From: Maribacter aestuarii
GTDB taxonomy: Bacteria; Bacteroidota; Bacteroidia; Flavobacteriales; Flavobacteriaceae
Direction of reading: 5' to 3'
DNA length: 64,000 bases
NCBI RefSeq assembly: GCF_027474845.2
Contig: NZ_CP107031.2
Coordinates: forward strand, 1,502,501-1,566,500
The notes beneath the pieces are model-generated. The model saw only the letters and a list, made by a program, of their open reading frames with translations. It was not told where the DNA came from and did no database searches. Positions 56,085 to 63,757 of this stretch are shown piece by piece. The translations under genes were made by a program, and so were the position numbers. The stretch's first letter is position 1; the number at the start of each line of letters is the position of its first letter.

Positions 56085-56624
56085 ATGAATATCCAAGCAC
56101 CCTTTAACCTTAACAAATGGATTGAAGAAAATAGGGAGACTTTAAAGCCTCCTGTGGGCAATAGAAATCTTTATAAAGAGGCTGGGGATTACATTGTGAT
56201 GATAGTTGCTGGACCCAATGCAAGAAAGGACTATCATTATAACGAGACGGAAGAACTTTTTTATCAATTGGAGGGTACTATTGAAATCCATATTCAGGAA
56301 GACGGTCAAAAAAAAACCATGAAATTGGGTCCCGGGGACATGTACTTGCATCCGGCCAAAGTACCCCATTCTCCCGTAAGGCATGAAAATTCTATTGGAC
56401 TGGTAATAGAACGAAAAAGAGCCCATATGAACGTAGACGATGGGCTACTTTGGTTCTGTGATAATTGTAACCATAAGCTTTATGAGGCTTATTTTACTTT
56501 GCACGATATTGAAAAGGATTTTCTTGCCCATTTCAAACATTTCTATGGCTCTAAAGAATTGAGGACCTGTGATAATTGCGGTACGGTAATGCCTGTGGAT
56601 GAGCGATTTGTACCTAAAGATTAA
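56085..56624 (+). CDS. nbaC: 3-hydroxyanthranilate 3,4-dioxygenase
   Basis: Opens 3-hydroxyanthranilate to 2-amino-3-carboxymuconate semialdehyde, leading to quinolinate/NAD or to catabolism. The protein has 179 residues from ATG 56085 (MNIQAPFNLNKWIEEN); the longer frame to 56052 is not needed. The cupin iron ligands His51, Glu57 and His95 and the rubredoxin-like Cys125, Cys128, Cys162, Cys165 all fall at the positions known for the Cupriavidus enzyme. It is the first gene of a tight run with DUF1304 and NTF2-like genes. It pairs functionally with the tryptophan dioxygenase at 5436, far away in the window. Confidence 0.95.
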   Translation: MNIQAPFNLNKWIEENRETLKPPVGNRNLYKEAGDYIVMIVAGPNARKDYHYNETEELFYQLEGTIEIHIQEDGQKKTMKLGPGDMYLHPAKVPHSPVRHENSIGLVIERKRAHMNVDDGLLWFCDNCNHKLYEAYFTLHDIEKDFLAHFKHFYGSKELRTCDNCGTVMPVDERFVPKD

Positions 56625-56626
56625 TT

Positions 56627-56989
56627 ATGGGAATTCTAATCGATATTTTAATTGGAATCGTAGCTGCGATGCACCTCTATTTCCTCTATTTTGAGATGTT
56701 TGCGTGGACAACCAAGGGAAGAAAAGTGTTCCGAAATTTTCCTGCGGAACTATTTGAACCTACGAAATCCATGGCAGCCAATCAAGGATTGTACAATGGT
56801 TTTTTGGCAGCGGGATTAATCTGGTCTTATTTTATAGATGACAATCTATGGAGCGATAACATTGCCCTGTTCTTTCTAGGATGTGTCGTCGTTGCGGGAA
56901 TCTATGGTGCGTGGACCGTAACCAAAAAAATATTCTTTATTCAAGCCCTACCCGCATTAGGTGCAATTATCCTTATCCTATTTTTTTAA
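56627..56989 (+). CDS. DUF1304 membrane protein
   Basis: A 120-residue protein with four hydrophobic segments (IDILIGIVAAMHLYFLYFEM, NGFLAAGLIWSYF, IALFFLGCVVVAGIYGAWTV, IQALPALGAIILILFF). The central FRNFPAELFEPTKSMAANQG with NQGLYNGFLA is the family mark of DUF1304. The function is unknown. It begins 2 bases after the 3-hydroxyanthranilate dioxygenase stop and its stop overlaps the next ATG, so the three genes are co-transcribed. Confidence 0.88.
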   Translation: MGILIDILIGIVAAMHLYFLYFEMFAWTTKGRKVFRNFPAELFEPTKSMAANQGLYNGFLAAGLIWSYFIDDNLWSDNIALFFLGCVVVAGIYGAWTVTKKIFFIQALPALGAIILILFF

Positions 56990-57393
56990 TGAGAAATATT
57001 ATTACGCTTAGCCTTATTCTATCTTTAGCCACCTTAACAGCACAAATGACACCAGAAGAAGTAGTGCAAAAACAATTGGAAAGCTATAACAATAGAGATA
57101 TTGATGCATTTATGTCTGTCATCGATAAGGACATTACTGTCCATGAATTTTCAAATGGAGCGATTACTATAAAAGGATACGATGATTGTAAGGCGGTCTA
57201 CGCCAATTTATTTAAAGAATCGCCCCATCTGCACTCGAAAATATTGACCCGAACGATTTTTGAAAATAAAACTATAGACCATGAGTTTATTACAGGAAGA
57301 AAAGGAAGTAGTACTCCCATAGAATTGGTATTGATATATGAGGTAGCGCAGGAAAAAATCAATAAAATTACGGTTATCAGAGCGCAAGATTAA
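56989..57393 (+). CDS. secreted NTF2/SnoaL-like protein
   Basis: A 134-residue protein with a signal peptide (MRNIITLSLILSLATLTAQ). The NTF2/SnoaL-like domain is visible in EEVVQKQLESYNNRDIDAFM, SVIDKDITVHEFSNGAITIK and GYDDCKAVYANLFKESPHLH. These cone-shaped folds serve as isomerases, dehydratases or ligand-binding domains; no catalytic residues are assigned here. Its ATG overlaps the DUF1304 stop (TAATG). The longer frame to 56881 runs inside that gene and is rejected. Confidence 0.8.
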   Translation: MRNIITLSLILSLATLTAQMTPEEVVQKQLESYNNRDIDAFMSVIDKDITVHEFSNGAITIKGYDDCKAVYANLFKESPHLHSKILTRTIFENKTIDHEFITGRKGSSTPIELVLIYEVAQEKINKITVIRAQD

Positions 57394-57409
57394 TTCAGGA
57401 CTTTATTCG

Positions 57410-57417
57410 TAGCTTTG
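57410..57417 (+). promoter_or_regulatory. -7 promoter box (TAGCTTTG) of the ALDH gene
   Basis: Exact TAnnTTTG match 38 bases before the ALDH ATG, implying a leader of about 30 bases. Confidence 0.5.
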
Positions 57418-57455
57418 TCGAAATTCTAACAATACACATTCAAAAAGTTATAAAA

Positions 57456-59009
57456 ATGTCAAAAGTAGCGGCTGCATTTGGAATAAAAGATGCTCTAAAA
57501 GCATTAGGAATAAAAGAAGTCAACGAAGGAACCTCTACCGGTTCGAATAACTTTTCATCAGGGGCAATTATTGAATCCCACTCCCCTGTAGATGGATCAC
57601 TTATTGGAAAAGTGAAAACCACCTCCAAGGCCGATTACGAAAAAGTTATGTCAACGGCTACCGAGGCATTTCTTTCATGGAGAAAAAAACCCGCACCGCA
57701 ACGTGGGGAAATCGTCCGTCAGTTTGGAGATAAGCTTAGAGAGTTGAAAGAACCTTTGGGAAAATTGGTTTCCTATGAAATGGGTAAAAGTTATCAAGAA
57801 GGTTTAGGAGAAGTACAGGAAATGATAGATATCTGTGATTTTGCAGTTGGTCTTTCCAGGCAGCTTCACGGTCTTACGATGCATTCGGAACGTCCAGGAC
57901 ATAGAATGTACGAGCAGTATCACCCCTTGGGCGTGGTCGGCATTATTTCCGCTTTTAATTTTCCTGTGGCGGTTTGGGCATGGAACACAGCACTTGCGTG
58001 GGTTTGTGGTGATGTATGCGTTTGGAAACCTTCGGAAAAAACACCTTTATGTGGGGTTGCCTGTCAAAATATTGCCGCCCAAGTATTTAAGGCAAATGAC
58101 TTGCCTGAAGGTATTTCTTGTCTTATAAACGGGGATTATAGGGTCGGTGAAATGATGACCCAAGACAAACGAATCCCATTGGTCTCAGCAACGGGCTCTA
58201 TTCGTATGGGGAAAATTGTCGCACAGGCCGTAGCGGCACGGTTGGGGAAATCTCTTTTGGAATTAGGAGGAAACAACGCTATAATCGTTACGCCGGATGC
58301 AGATATTAAAATGACCGTTATCGGTGCCGTTTTTGGAGCGGTTGGAACCGCAGGACAACGGTGTACTTCTACAAGAAGGTTAATTATACACGAGTCCATC
58401 TACAATAAAGTAAAAGATGCCGTAGTTGCTGCATATGGTCAACTTCACATTGGAAATCCATTGGATGAAAACAACCATGTTGGTCCATTAATCGATAAGG
58501 ATGCTGTAAGTCACTATGAAAAGGCATTGGAAAAAGTTGTTGCCGAAGGTGGTAAACTCATTGTTGAGGGCGGGGTTCTTAATGGAGAAGGTTACGAGAG
58601 TGGTTGCTATGTAAAGCCCGCTATTGCAGAGGCAGAGCCAAATTTTGAAATCGTACAGCATGAGACGTTTGCTCCTGTTCTTTATTTATTAAAATATTCT
58701 GGCGATGTTGAAAATGCCATTACAATTCAGAATGGTGTGGTGCAAGGGCTTTCTTCTGCAATAATGACCAATAATCTTAGGGAGGCGGAACGCTTTCTAT
58801 CCACCGCAGGAAGCGACTGTGGTATTGCCAATGTAAATATTGGTACTTCAGGAGCAGAAATCGGTGGAGCCTTTGGAGGTGAAAAGGAAACAGGTGGTGG
58901 ACGTGAAAGTGGATCCGATGCCTGGAAGATATATATGCGTAGGCAAACGAACACTATAAATTATACGGATCAATTACCTCTCGCCCAAGGCATACAGTTT
59001 GACCTCTGA
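57456..59009 (+). CDS. aldehyde dehydrogenase, ALDH7-like (alpha-aminoadipic semialdehyde type)
   Basis: A 517-residue NAD(P)-dependent dehydrogenase. The substrate-pocket and catalytic sites are intact: ISAFNFPVAVWAWNTALAWV with Asn near 172, KPSEKTPLCGVAC, the catalytic Glu in LLELGGNNAIIVTPDA near 268 and Cys in GTAGQRCTSTRRL near 302, then ETFAPVLYLLKY. The GTAGQRCTSTRRL segment and NVNIGTSGAEIGGAFGGEKE are characteristic of ALDH7/antiquitin and AmaB, which oxidise alpha-aminoadipic or related semialdehydes in lysine catabolism. It is close to the 3-hydroxyanthranilate run, but a link is not proven. Confidence 0.92.
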   Translation: MSKVAAAFGIKDALKALGIKEVNEGTSTGSNNFSSGAIIESHSPVDGSLIGKVKTTSKADYEKVMSTATEAFLSWRKKPAPQRGEIVRQFGDKLRELKEPLGKLVSYEMGKSYQEGLGEVQEMIDICDFAVGLSRQLHGLTMHSERPGHRMYEQYHPLGVVGIISAFNFPVAVWAWNTALAWVCGDVCVWKPSEKTPLCGVACQNIAAQVFKANDLPEGISCLINGDYRVGEMMTQDKRIPLVSATGSIRMGKIVAQAVAARLGKSLLELGGNNAIIVTPDADIKMTVIGAVFGAVGTAGQRCTSTRRLIIHESIYNKVKDAVVAAYGQLHIGNPLDENNHVGPLIDKDAVSHYEKALEKVVAEGGKLIVEGGVLNGEGYESGCYVKPAIAEAEPNFEIVQHETFAPVLYLLKYSGDVENAITIQNGVVQGLSSAIMTNNLREAERFLSTAGSDCGIANVNIGTSGAEIGGAFGGEKETGGGRESGSDAWKIYMRRQTNTINYTDQLPLAQGIQFDL

Positions 59010-59096
59010 AAGCACAATCCTCTCACCCCTTTAATCGCTCGTCGTTTTTAGGGGTCCAAGGGTTGAATAATCTACTTCTTTTTTTTCAAAAATAGT

Positions 59097-59252
59097 TTAG
59101 GCTGTTTCTTGTTCAGAATCGGTGTTTGACCAGCTTCCATGCAACAATGACTGCGTCCCCAGCAGCACAACCATACACATAAACTTGAAAAAATTAACCA
59201 GTTTCTTCTTAAGTGTTTTCATTTTCCGTGATTCTTCATTTAATATACCCAT
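59097..59252 (-). CDS. small 51-residue protein with one hydrophobic span
   Basis: A minus-strand ATG frame (59252 to a TAA at 59097-59099): MGILNEESRKMKTLKKKLVN, FFKFMCMVVLLGTQSLLHGS, WSNTDSEQETA. A basic amphipathic start (MKTLKKKLVNFF) is followed by a hydrophobic segment (FKFMCMVVLLGTQSLL) and an acidic tail. It looks like a small membrane or secreted peptide. An internal ATG at 59222 would give 41 residues. No homolog is recognised. It lies in the 640-base gap after the ALDH gene, downstream on the minus strand of a terminator at 59337-59363. Confidence 0.45.
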   Translation of the reverse strand: MGILNEESRKMKTLKKKLVNFFKFMCMVVLLGTQSLLHGSWSNTDSEQETA

Positions 59253-59648
59253 TTTAGAAAGAAAAAAATTTTTATCTGTATCAATGGAGGCTGAAATTGT
59301 ATGAATGGGATATAGTCTAATGTGGGGTTCGAAAAAGCCCCATAACTTGCATAATCATGGGGCCTGTTCTAAAACCAACTAACTCAAATAGATAATAAAC
59401 TGCCATCCCAATGCCGAAACTTTATCGGGAGCGATAGCGTATTTATTATTACTGTAAGTTCGGAATAATGTAAGTTTCAAAAAACATGAATTACATACTA
59501 TAGTCATTTATTTGTATGAATGGATAGGTATTCGCTATAATCGGAAAAATTACTCCCTCCTGATTACCAGTAATTAAGAAGACTGAAACCTTAAAATTTT
59601 AAGATTTTTTTAATACATTGTGAAACGAACACTAAACATTCCTCAACA
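59253..59648. other. gap with minus-strand terminator and AT-rich leader
   Basis: This stretch contains the hairpin at 59337-59363, its AACCAACTAAC box at 59373-59383, and an AT-rich region leading to the gene at 59649. No convincing reading frame is present. On the minus strand a transcript ending at the hairpin would have to start somewhere between 59390 and 59640. Confidence 0.4.
59337..59363 (-). terminator. terminator with adjacent AACCAACTAAC box
   Basis: Seven-bp GC-rich stem (GCCCCAT / ATGGGGC) with a 13-base loop, followed on the minus strand by TTTTT. No minus-strand gene ends here. The AACCAACTAAC box is 9 bases to the right, as at two other terminators in the window. Confidence 0.6.
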
Positions 59649-60117
59649 ATGACGAAAACAACAACAAATCTACTACTGATGTTAATTACCATTCTGGCGG
59701 GGACCTACTTTTACATTACCTACTGTAGCGAATGTGGCAGCGTTGATGTACCTGATGAACCTCTCGAAGAAACGGTGATGCCGGCTGAACCAGAGGCCAC
59801 GTCCTTTCCTTTAGCTTTTAGTGACGGGAATTATGCTTATAATAGCAATGACAACTTTAATTCTAAAAACTCCTCATCTTCCATATTGATGCCTTTGCAT
59901 GGAAATATGAAAGCTGGTATCAACAGTTTAAAAAGTTTTCAATATAACTCGATGCTACACGAATGGTACGACTAATATGAAACTTGGACTAGACAGTGCC
60001 AATTTCGCAAAAGACTATTTTACGCGGAACGGCATTTCGGAAGCTAAAATTGATGTTTCTTCTAAAGAACAAACAGATTTAGTTGAGAGCAATGCCACAG
60101 AGCAAAGGCAGGTCTAA
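59649..60117 (+). pseudogene. decayed OmpA-family protein gene
   Basis: The first frame (108 codons) reads MTKTTTNLLLMLITILAGTY, CSECGSVDVPDEPLEETVMP, LAFSDGNYAYNSNDNFNSKN, SSSSILMPLHGNMKAGINSL. That is the N-terminus of a common flavobacterial OmpA-family protein, as I remember it. Removing one A from the A5 run at 59930-59934 lets it continue as NITRCYTNGTTNMKLGLDSA, NFAKDYFTRNGISEAKI to a TAA at 60115, the next part of the same family. A linker of about ten residues and the whole C-terminal OmpA domain are missing. So this is a truncated relic rather than only a base error. The neighbour at 60182 is the usual partner of the intact gene. Confidence 0.6.
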
Positions 60118-60181
60118 AAATAGACGAACCGTAGTTACCCTCAACTAAAGAATAAATCACTAAACATTAAATAATAAGATT

Positions 60182-60736
60182 ATGAATTTTGAGACTATGA
60201 ATATCTGGTGCTGGTTAATTCCCCTATTGGTTGGAGTAATCTGCGGAATTTTGGGTTATCTAATAGGTAAGAGTGGAAATACCACTATTGACAACTCTGC
60301 TGAAATTAAAATATTACAGGATAAGAATGCGAAACTAAAGGCAGATTTAGAGGCCTGTTACAAGAAAGCATCCGCAAGCAGTAACCTAGGGGCTTCGGCT
60401 GCTTCTTTTGCGGCTGGTGCTGCAGTTGCTTCCACTCCCTTTGACGCAGCCGCTGCAAAAGCTGTTTTTGGCAAGACCATAAAACAGGACGACCTTAAAG
60501 TTATAGAAGGCATTGGACCCAAAATAGAAGGTATGTTCAAGGATTCAGGAATAAAAACATGGAAAGCGTTGTCCGACGCTTCTGTTGCAGACTGCCAAAA
60601 AGTACTGGATACAGGAGGAAAAAGATATCAGATACATGATCCAGCCTCCTGGCCCATGCAAGCAAAAATGTGCTACGAAGGCAAATGGGCAGAACTGTTC
60701 AAATGGCAAGAAGAGCATGACCACGGAAAATTATAA
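60182..60736 (+). CDS. membrane-anchored helix-hairpin-helix protein
   Basis: A 184-residue protein. One N-terminal span (IWCWLIPLLVGVICGILGYL) is followed by a short coiled coil (EIKILQDKNAKLKADLEACY), an Ala/Ser-rich linker, and a C-terminal DUF4332/HhH-like domain with DLKVIEGIGPKIEGMFKDSG near 106-125 and IKTWKALSDASVADCQKVLD. I recall close relatives next to OmpA-family genes in Flavobacteriia, sometimes misnamed as ribosomal protein L21-like. The HhH could bind DNA or protein; a cell-envelope to cytoplasm link is speculative. It ends at a strong bidirectional terminator. Confidence 0.82.
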   Translation: MNFETMNIWCWLIPLLVGVICGILGYLIGKSGNTTIDNSAEIKILQDKNAKLKADLEACYKKASASSNLGASAASFAAGAAVASTPFDAAAAKAVFGKTIKQDDLKVIEGIGPKIEGMFKDSGIKTWKALSDASVADCQKVLDTGGKRYQIHDPASWPMQAKMCYEGKWAELFKWQEEHDHGKL

Positions 60737-60750
60737 TTACATACCAAAAC

Positions 60751-60783
60751 AAAAAACCCGATCTGAAACAGATCGGGTTTTTT
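60751..60783. terminator. bidirectional terminator
   Basis: Perfect 15-bp stem (AAAAAACCCGATCTG / CAGATCGGGTTTTTT), three-base loop. It is shared by the HhH gene (plus) and the acyl-ACP desaturase gene (minus). Confidence 0.92.
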
Positions 60784-60801
60784 GTTTTTAATATTTTAAA
60801 T

Positions 60802-61800
60802 CTATAATGCTCCGTTTGCTTCTACCCACTTAAAGTGGTATTGGTCTTCGGGAAATTTCATACGCTCGGCAATACGTTCCAGTCGTGCCGGTAATTTAAT
60901 CAGGTAATCCCTAGCCTTTTCGGCCTCCTCGTTAAGCGAGCGAATAGTGTCTAATTCCCAATAGGTATTTAGCTTCTTCAATATATCCACATAATCCTGT
61001 GCCGTGTAAACCCCAAGGCGTTGTGCACAATTGGAGAAGTTTTCAAACGCTGATCCAATAGTTCCGCCAGATTCCCTTAAAAAATGGGCGGGCATCACAA
61101 TTTTTTTCTTCATCATATCTGCAAAGGCCAGCATCATCCCTGATGGATCCTCGCCAAATATGGTTTTAACAAATTCCCTGTAGGCCAAATGATGGCGCAT
61201 TTCGTCACCTGCGATAATGGTACACATTTTTCCCAGTAAGGCGTTTCCTTTTTTCTTCGCCATCTGTCCGACACGTTTGTGCGAAATATTGGTGGCCAAT
61301 TCTTGAAAAGATGTATACACAAAATTCTTGTAAGGATCACGATCAGTACCAATGTCAAAGCCATCAGAAATTAAGTGTTGTGTCGTAATCTCTACCTCTC
61401 TCATATTTACCCTTCCGGATAAATACAAATATTTGTTCAAAACATCACCATGCCTATTTTCTTCCCCTGTCCAAGCGCGCACCCACTTTGCCCAACCATT
61501 GGTCTTATGATCACCATGTTGGTCTATGCCCACCACATCCATCAACCAAGATTCGTAGGTTGGCAACGCTTCCTCGGTAATTGTGTCCGCGACCATAGTC
61601 ACCCAAAAATCGTAACCCAATTCCTTGCTTTCTTCACGCAGATCCTTCACTTCTTCCAAAAAACCGTCTTTATCTGAATCGGGTAGAAAATCGGTCGGTT
61701 GCCAAATATCGGCAATAGGAATAAGAAAAGAATCCATGAATCCTTCTACCTTAGGCTCAAGCGCCTGCATGACTTCTAGTCTTATATTTTTTTCGACCAT
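60802..61800 (-). CDS. acyl-ACP desaturase (stearoyl-ACP type)
   Basis: Soluble diiron enzyme introducing a double bond into acyl-ACP; 332 residues. Both diiron motifs of the ferritin-like fold are present: TGEENRHGDVLNKYLYLSGR near 130-149 (E-x-x-H) and IAGDEMRHHLAYREFV near 212-227 (D/E-E-x-R-H). The plant-type architecture (PF03405) is intact; such enzymes are found in Actinobacteria, plants and some Bacteroidota. It would make monounsaturated membrane fatty acids under aerobic conditions. Single gene, convergent with the HhH gene. Confidence 0.9.
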   Translation of the reverse strand: MVEKNIRLEVMQALEPKVEGFMDSFLIPIADIWQPTDFLPDSDKDGFLEEVKDLREESKELGYDFWVTMVADTITEEALPTYESWLMDVVGIDQHGDHKTNGWAKWVRAWTGEENRHGDVLNKYLYLSGRVNMREVEITTQHLISDGFDIGTDRDPYKNFVYTSFQELATNISHKRVGQMAKKKGNALLGKMCTIIAGDEMRHHLAYREFVKTIFGEDPSGMMLAFADMMKKKIVMPAHFLRESGGTIGSAFENFSNCAQRLGVYTAQDYVDILKKLNTYWELDTIRSLNEEAEKARDYLIKLPARLERIAERMKFPEDQYHFKWVEANGAL

Positions 61801-61863
61801 ACTACAATTTTTATCAAAGTTCGTTAATAATATACGGATTTAGGGCGTATTTAACTTCATTTT

Positions 61864-62598
61864 TCAATTTCTACCAGTTTCATCAGGATAAAATGTATGG
61901 ACCGGATCACTTTGCCAATATTTTTTGGTGTTTACGTCCATTATTGTCAATGGTCCCATGAAAGCGGCTCCTGTATCAATATTCCATACATTAGCCCCCT
62001 TCTGTGGGGTAGTTTTACCCATTCTCGTTACTGGGGTGTGGCCAATATAAATTTCTTTATAGTTGGTTAGCCTCTTAGGGTAATGTAGGTCATTTTCGTT
62101 CAAGTTCGGATTTAAGGACATCGCTAATTCCCAAAGTGTCCTGTCCCAATAAAAGGTTTTCGTAAAATACTCATGTTCTATCCCTTTGAGGTTGGTAAAA
62201 CCCGCATGAAGGAACAATCTTTGGTCATCATCCAAATAATAGTTCTTGAGACTCTCATAAAACCTAATATGTGCTGCCTTGGTTTGTTGTTCTATATTTT
62301 CGTAGGACTTTGCGGTGGCCTCCCCACCATGCATTAACCACGTAGGGTTATCCGTAGTGTTAACAAGCCACTGGTAACAAAGTTCATCGTGATTACCGCG
62401 GAGAAATACACAGCGGTATGTCTTATCCAAGTCTAGTAAAAAATTCACTGTTTCAACGGCTTGGCTCCATCCGTCTATGTAATCCCCTAAAAAAATTAGG
62501 GTATCCCTAGTTGTAATTTCAACTCTCTTCAATACTTGTTGCAAGGCCTTTAGGCCTGAATGAATATCCCCTATAACTAATGTTCGTCCTGAAATCAT
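61864..62598 (-). CDS. metallophosphoesterase (serine/threonine-phosphatase-like)
   Basis: Calcineurin-like phosphatase, 244 residues. The metal-binding motifs are complete and in order: TLVIGDIHSGLKAL near 6-19 (D and H), FLGDYIDGWSQAV near 36-48, FLRGNHDELCYQ near 65-76, and IYIGHTPVTRMGKT with NVWNIDTGAAF near 185-215. It resembles PrpE and ApaH-like protein phosphatases that act on phosphoproteins or dinucleotides. Its ATG overlaps the TGA of the zinc-ribbon gene (ATGA), so it is the last gene of the run entering from the right edge. Confidence 0.9.
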   Translation of the reverse strand: MISGRTLVIGDIHSGLKALQQVLKRVEITTRDTLIFLGDYIDGWSQAVETVNFLLDLDKTYRCVFLRGNHDELCYQWLVNTTDNPTWLMHGGEATAKSYENIEQQTKAAHIRFYESLKNYYLDDDQRLFLHAGFTNLKGIEHEYFTKTFYWDRTLWELAMSLNPNLNENDLHYPKRLTNYKEIYIGHTPVTRMGKTTPQKGANVWNIDTGAAFMGPLTIMDVNTKKYWQSDPVHTFYPDETGRN

Positions 62599-63677
62599 TT
62601 TGCAAAAATCGCAATTAGTCCTATGACCACAAGAATGAAAACTACTAAAAAGAAAATTTTCCAGAAAGAATAAGGCCTACTTCCACTCAAAACTCCGGAT
62701 TGCCCGTTAATGTAGAAATGAAATTCTTTCCCATTATAACGATAGGAACTAATGTAGACCGGTAATAAAATATGTTTAAAAGTTTCATCGGATAGTTTGA
62801 TATCTGCATTGGCAATGCGTTGTGTATCTCCACCGATGTCCCTTCGTATCCAGTTGTAAGCAATATTTTTTGCTTTCTGAAAGGATTGGTGATGGCCATC
62901 CTTCAAGGAAATAGTATATTTTTCCGTTACAAACCCCGACAAGTACTTGGAGTTGAAAACCACCATCTCCTTTAAATTCCAGAAGGCAATTTTAGAAGGA
63001 ATTTCCCTGCTCTTTTTTTGGGACGCATTTATGAGAATATCATCCACAAAACCGTTAACTGTACCGGATGCATATGTCCATTTAGTTTTTCGCACCTGTC
63101 TCGTTCTTTTCCCTTTATCGGTATTGTAGGTTTGGGTCTCATAATAATAATCTCCTCTTTGTCCTTGATAGGAAGCAAAAAGGTTGGCATCAAAGGTCCA
63201 ATAGGGCAGGTATAAACCATGCAATCCTTCCGGATTCAAGGCAGCCTTTTTGAGATTATCAGGGGCAAACCAAAGGCTTCTAACCCAAGTTTTGAAAATT
63301 GCCCTTGCTTCTTTTACGTCCAACTGAAAAGGCACCAGAGCACTCGGTAAAATCCAACCCTCGGTTTCTACATCCTCACGAATTAAAGGTTCCCCGCAAT
63401 AAACACAATCTAAAGATTTATAGTTCTCCTCTACATGTTGGTTGGCCCCGCAATTTTTGCAGTGGAGTAACTCAATAGTCTCGGTATAGGCATTTTCCCC
63501 AACTATCTTTAAATAGTGCTCCAGTTCCAATTCCTCAAAACTACTTTTGGACTGTTCAATGAATTCCTCGTAGCCACAATAGGCACACTGAAGTTGGTGG
63601 GAACCGGGTTTGAACTTTAATTCGGCCCCACAGTTGGCACAGGCCTTTTTATGCTCGGAATTTTGAATGTCTTGCAT
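62595..63677 (-). CDS. double zinc-ribbon protein with C-terminal membrane anchor
   Basis: A 360-residue protein. Two TFIIB-like zinc ribbons open it (CANCGAELKFKPGSHQLQCA with YCGYEE, then LLHCKNCGANQHVEENYKSL with DCVYCGEP). A strand-rich middle follows (LHGLYLPYWTFDANLFASYQ, KRTRQVRKTKWTYASGTVNG), and a C-terminal span (SFWKIFFLVVFILVVIGLIA). Such proteins are often labelled 'replication restart helicase-like', which the sequence does not support. It sits between a GYF-domain, probably SPFH, gene and the phosphatase gene, all on one strand. This suggests a membrane-associated complex of unknown role. Confidence 0.8.
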   Translation of the reverse strand: MQDIQNSEHKKACANCGAELKFKPGSHQLQCAYCGYEEFIEQSKSSFEELELEHYLKIVGENAYTETIELLHCKNCGANQHVEENYKSLDCVYCGEPLIREDVETEGWILPSALVPFQLDVKEARAIFKTWVRSLWFAPDNLKKAALNPEGLHGLYLPYWTFDANLFASYQGQRGDYYYETQTYNTDKGKRTRQVRKTKWTYASGTVNGFVDDILINASQKKSREIPSKIAFWNLKEMVVFNSKYLSGFVTEKYTISLKDGHHQSFQKAKNIAYNWIRRDIGGDTQRIANADIKLSDETFKHILLPVYISSYRYNGKEFHFYINGQSGVLSGSRPYSFWKIFFLVVFILVVIGLIAIFAK

Positions 63678-63757
63678 CGATTAAATTGTGTCATGTACAG
63701 TTCATGGAGGCGTCCATCACTTATTGTAGATTGCTTCAACAATAATAATAATGACCC

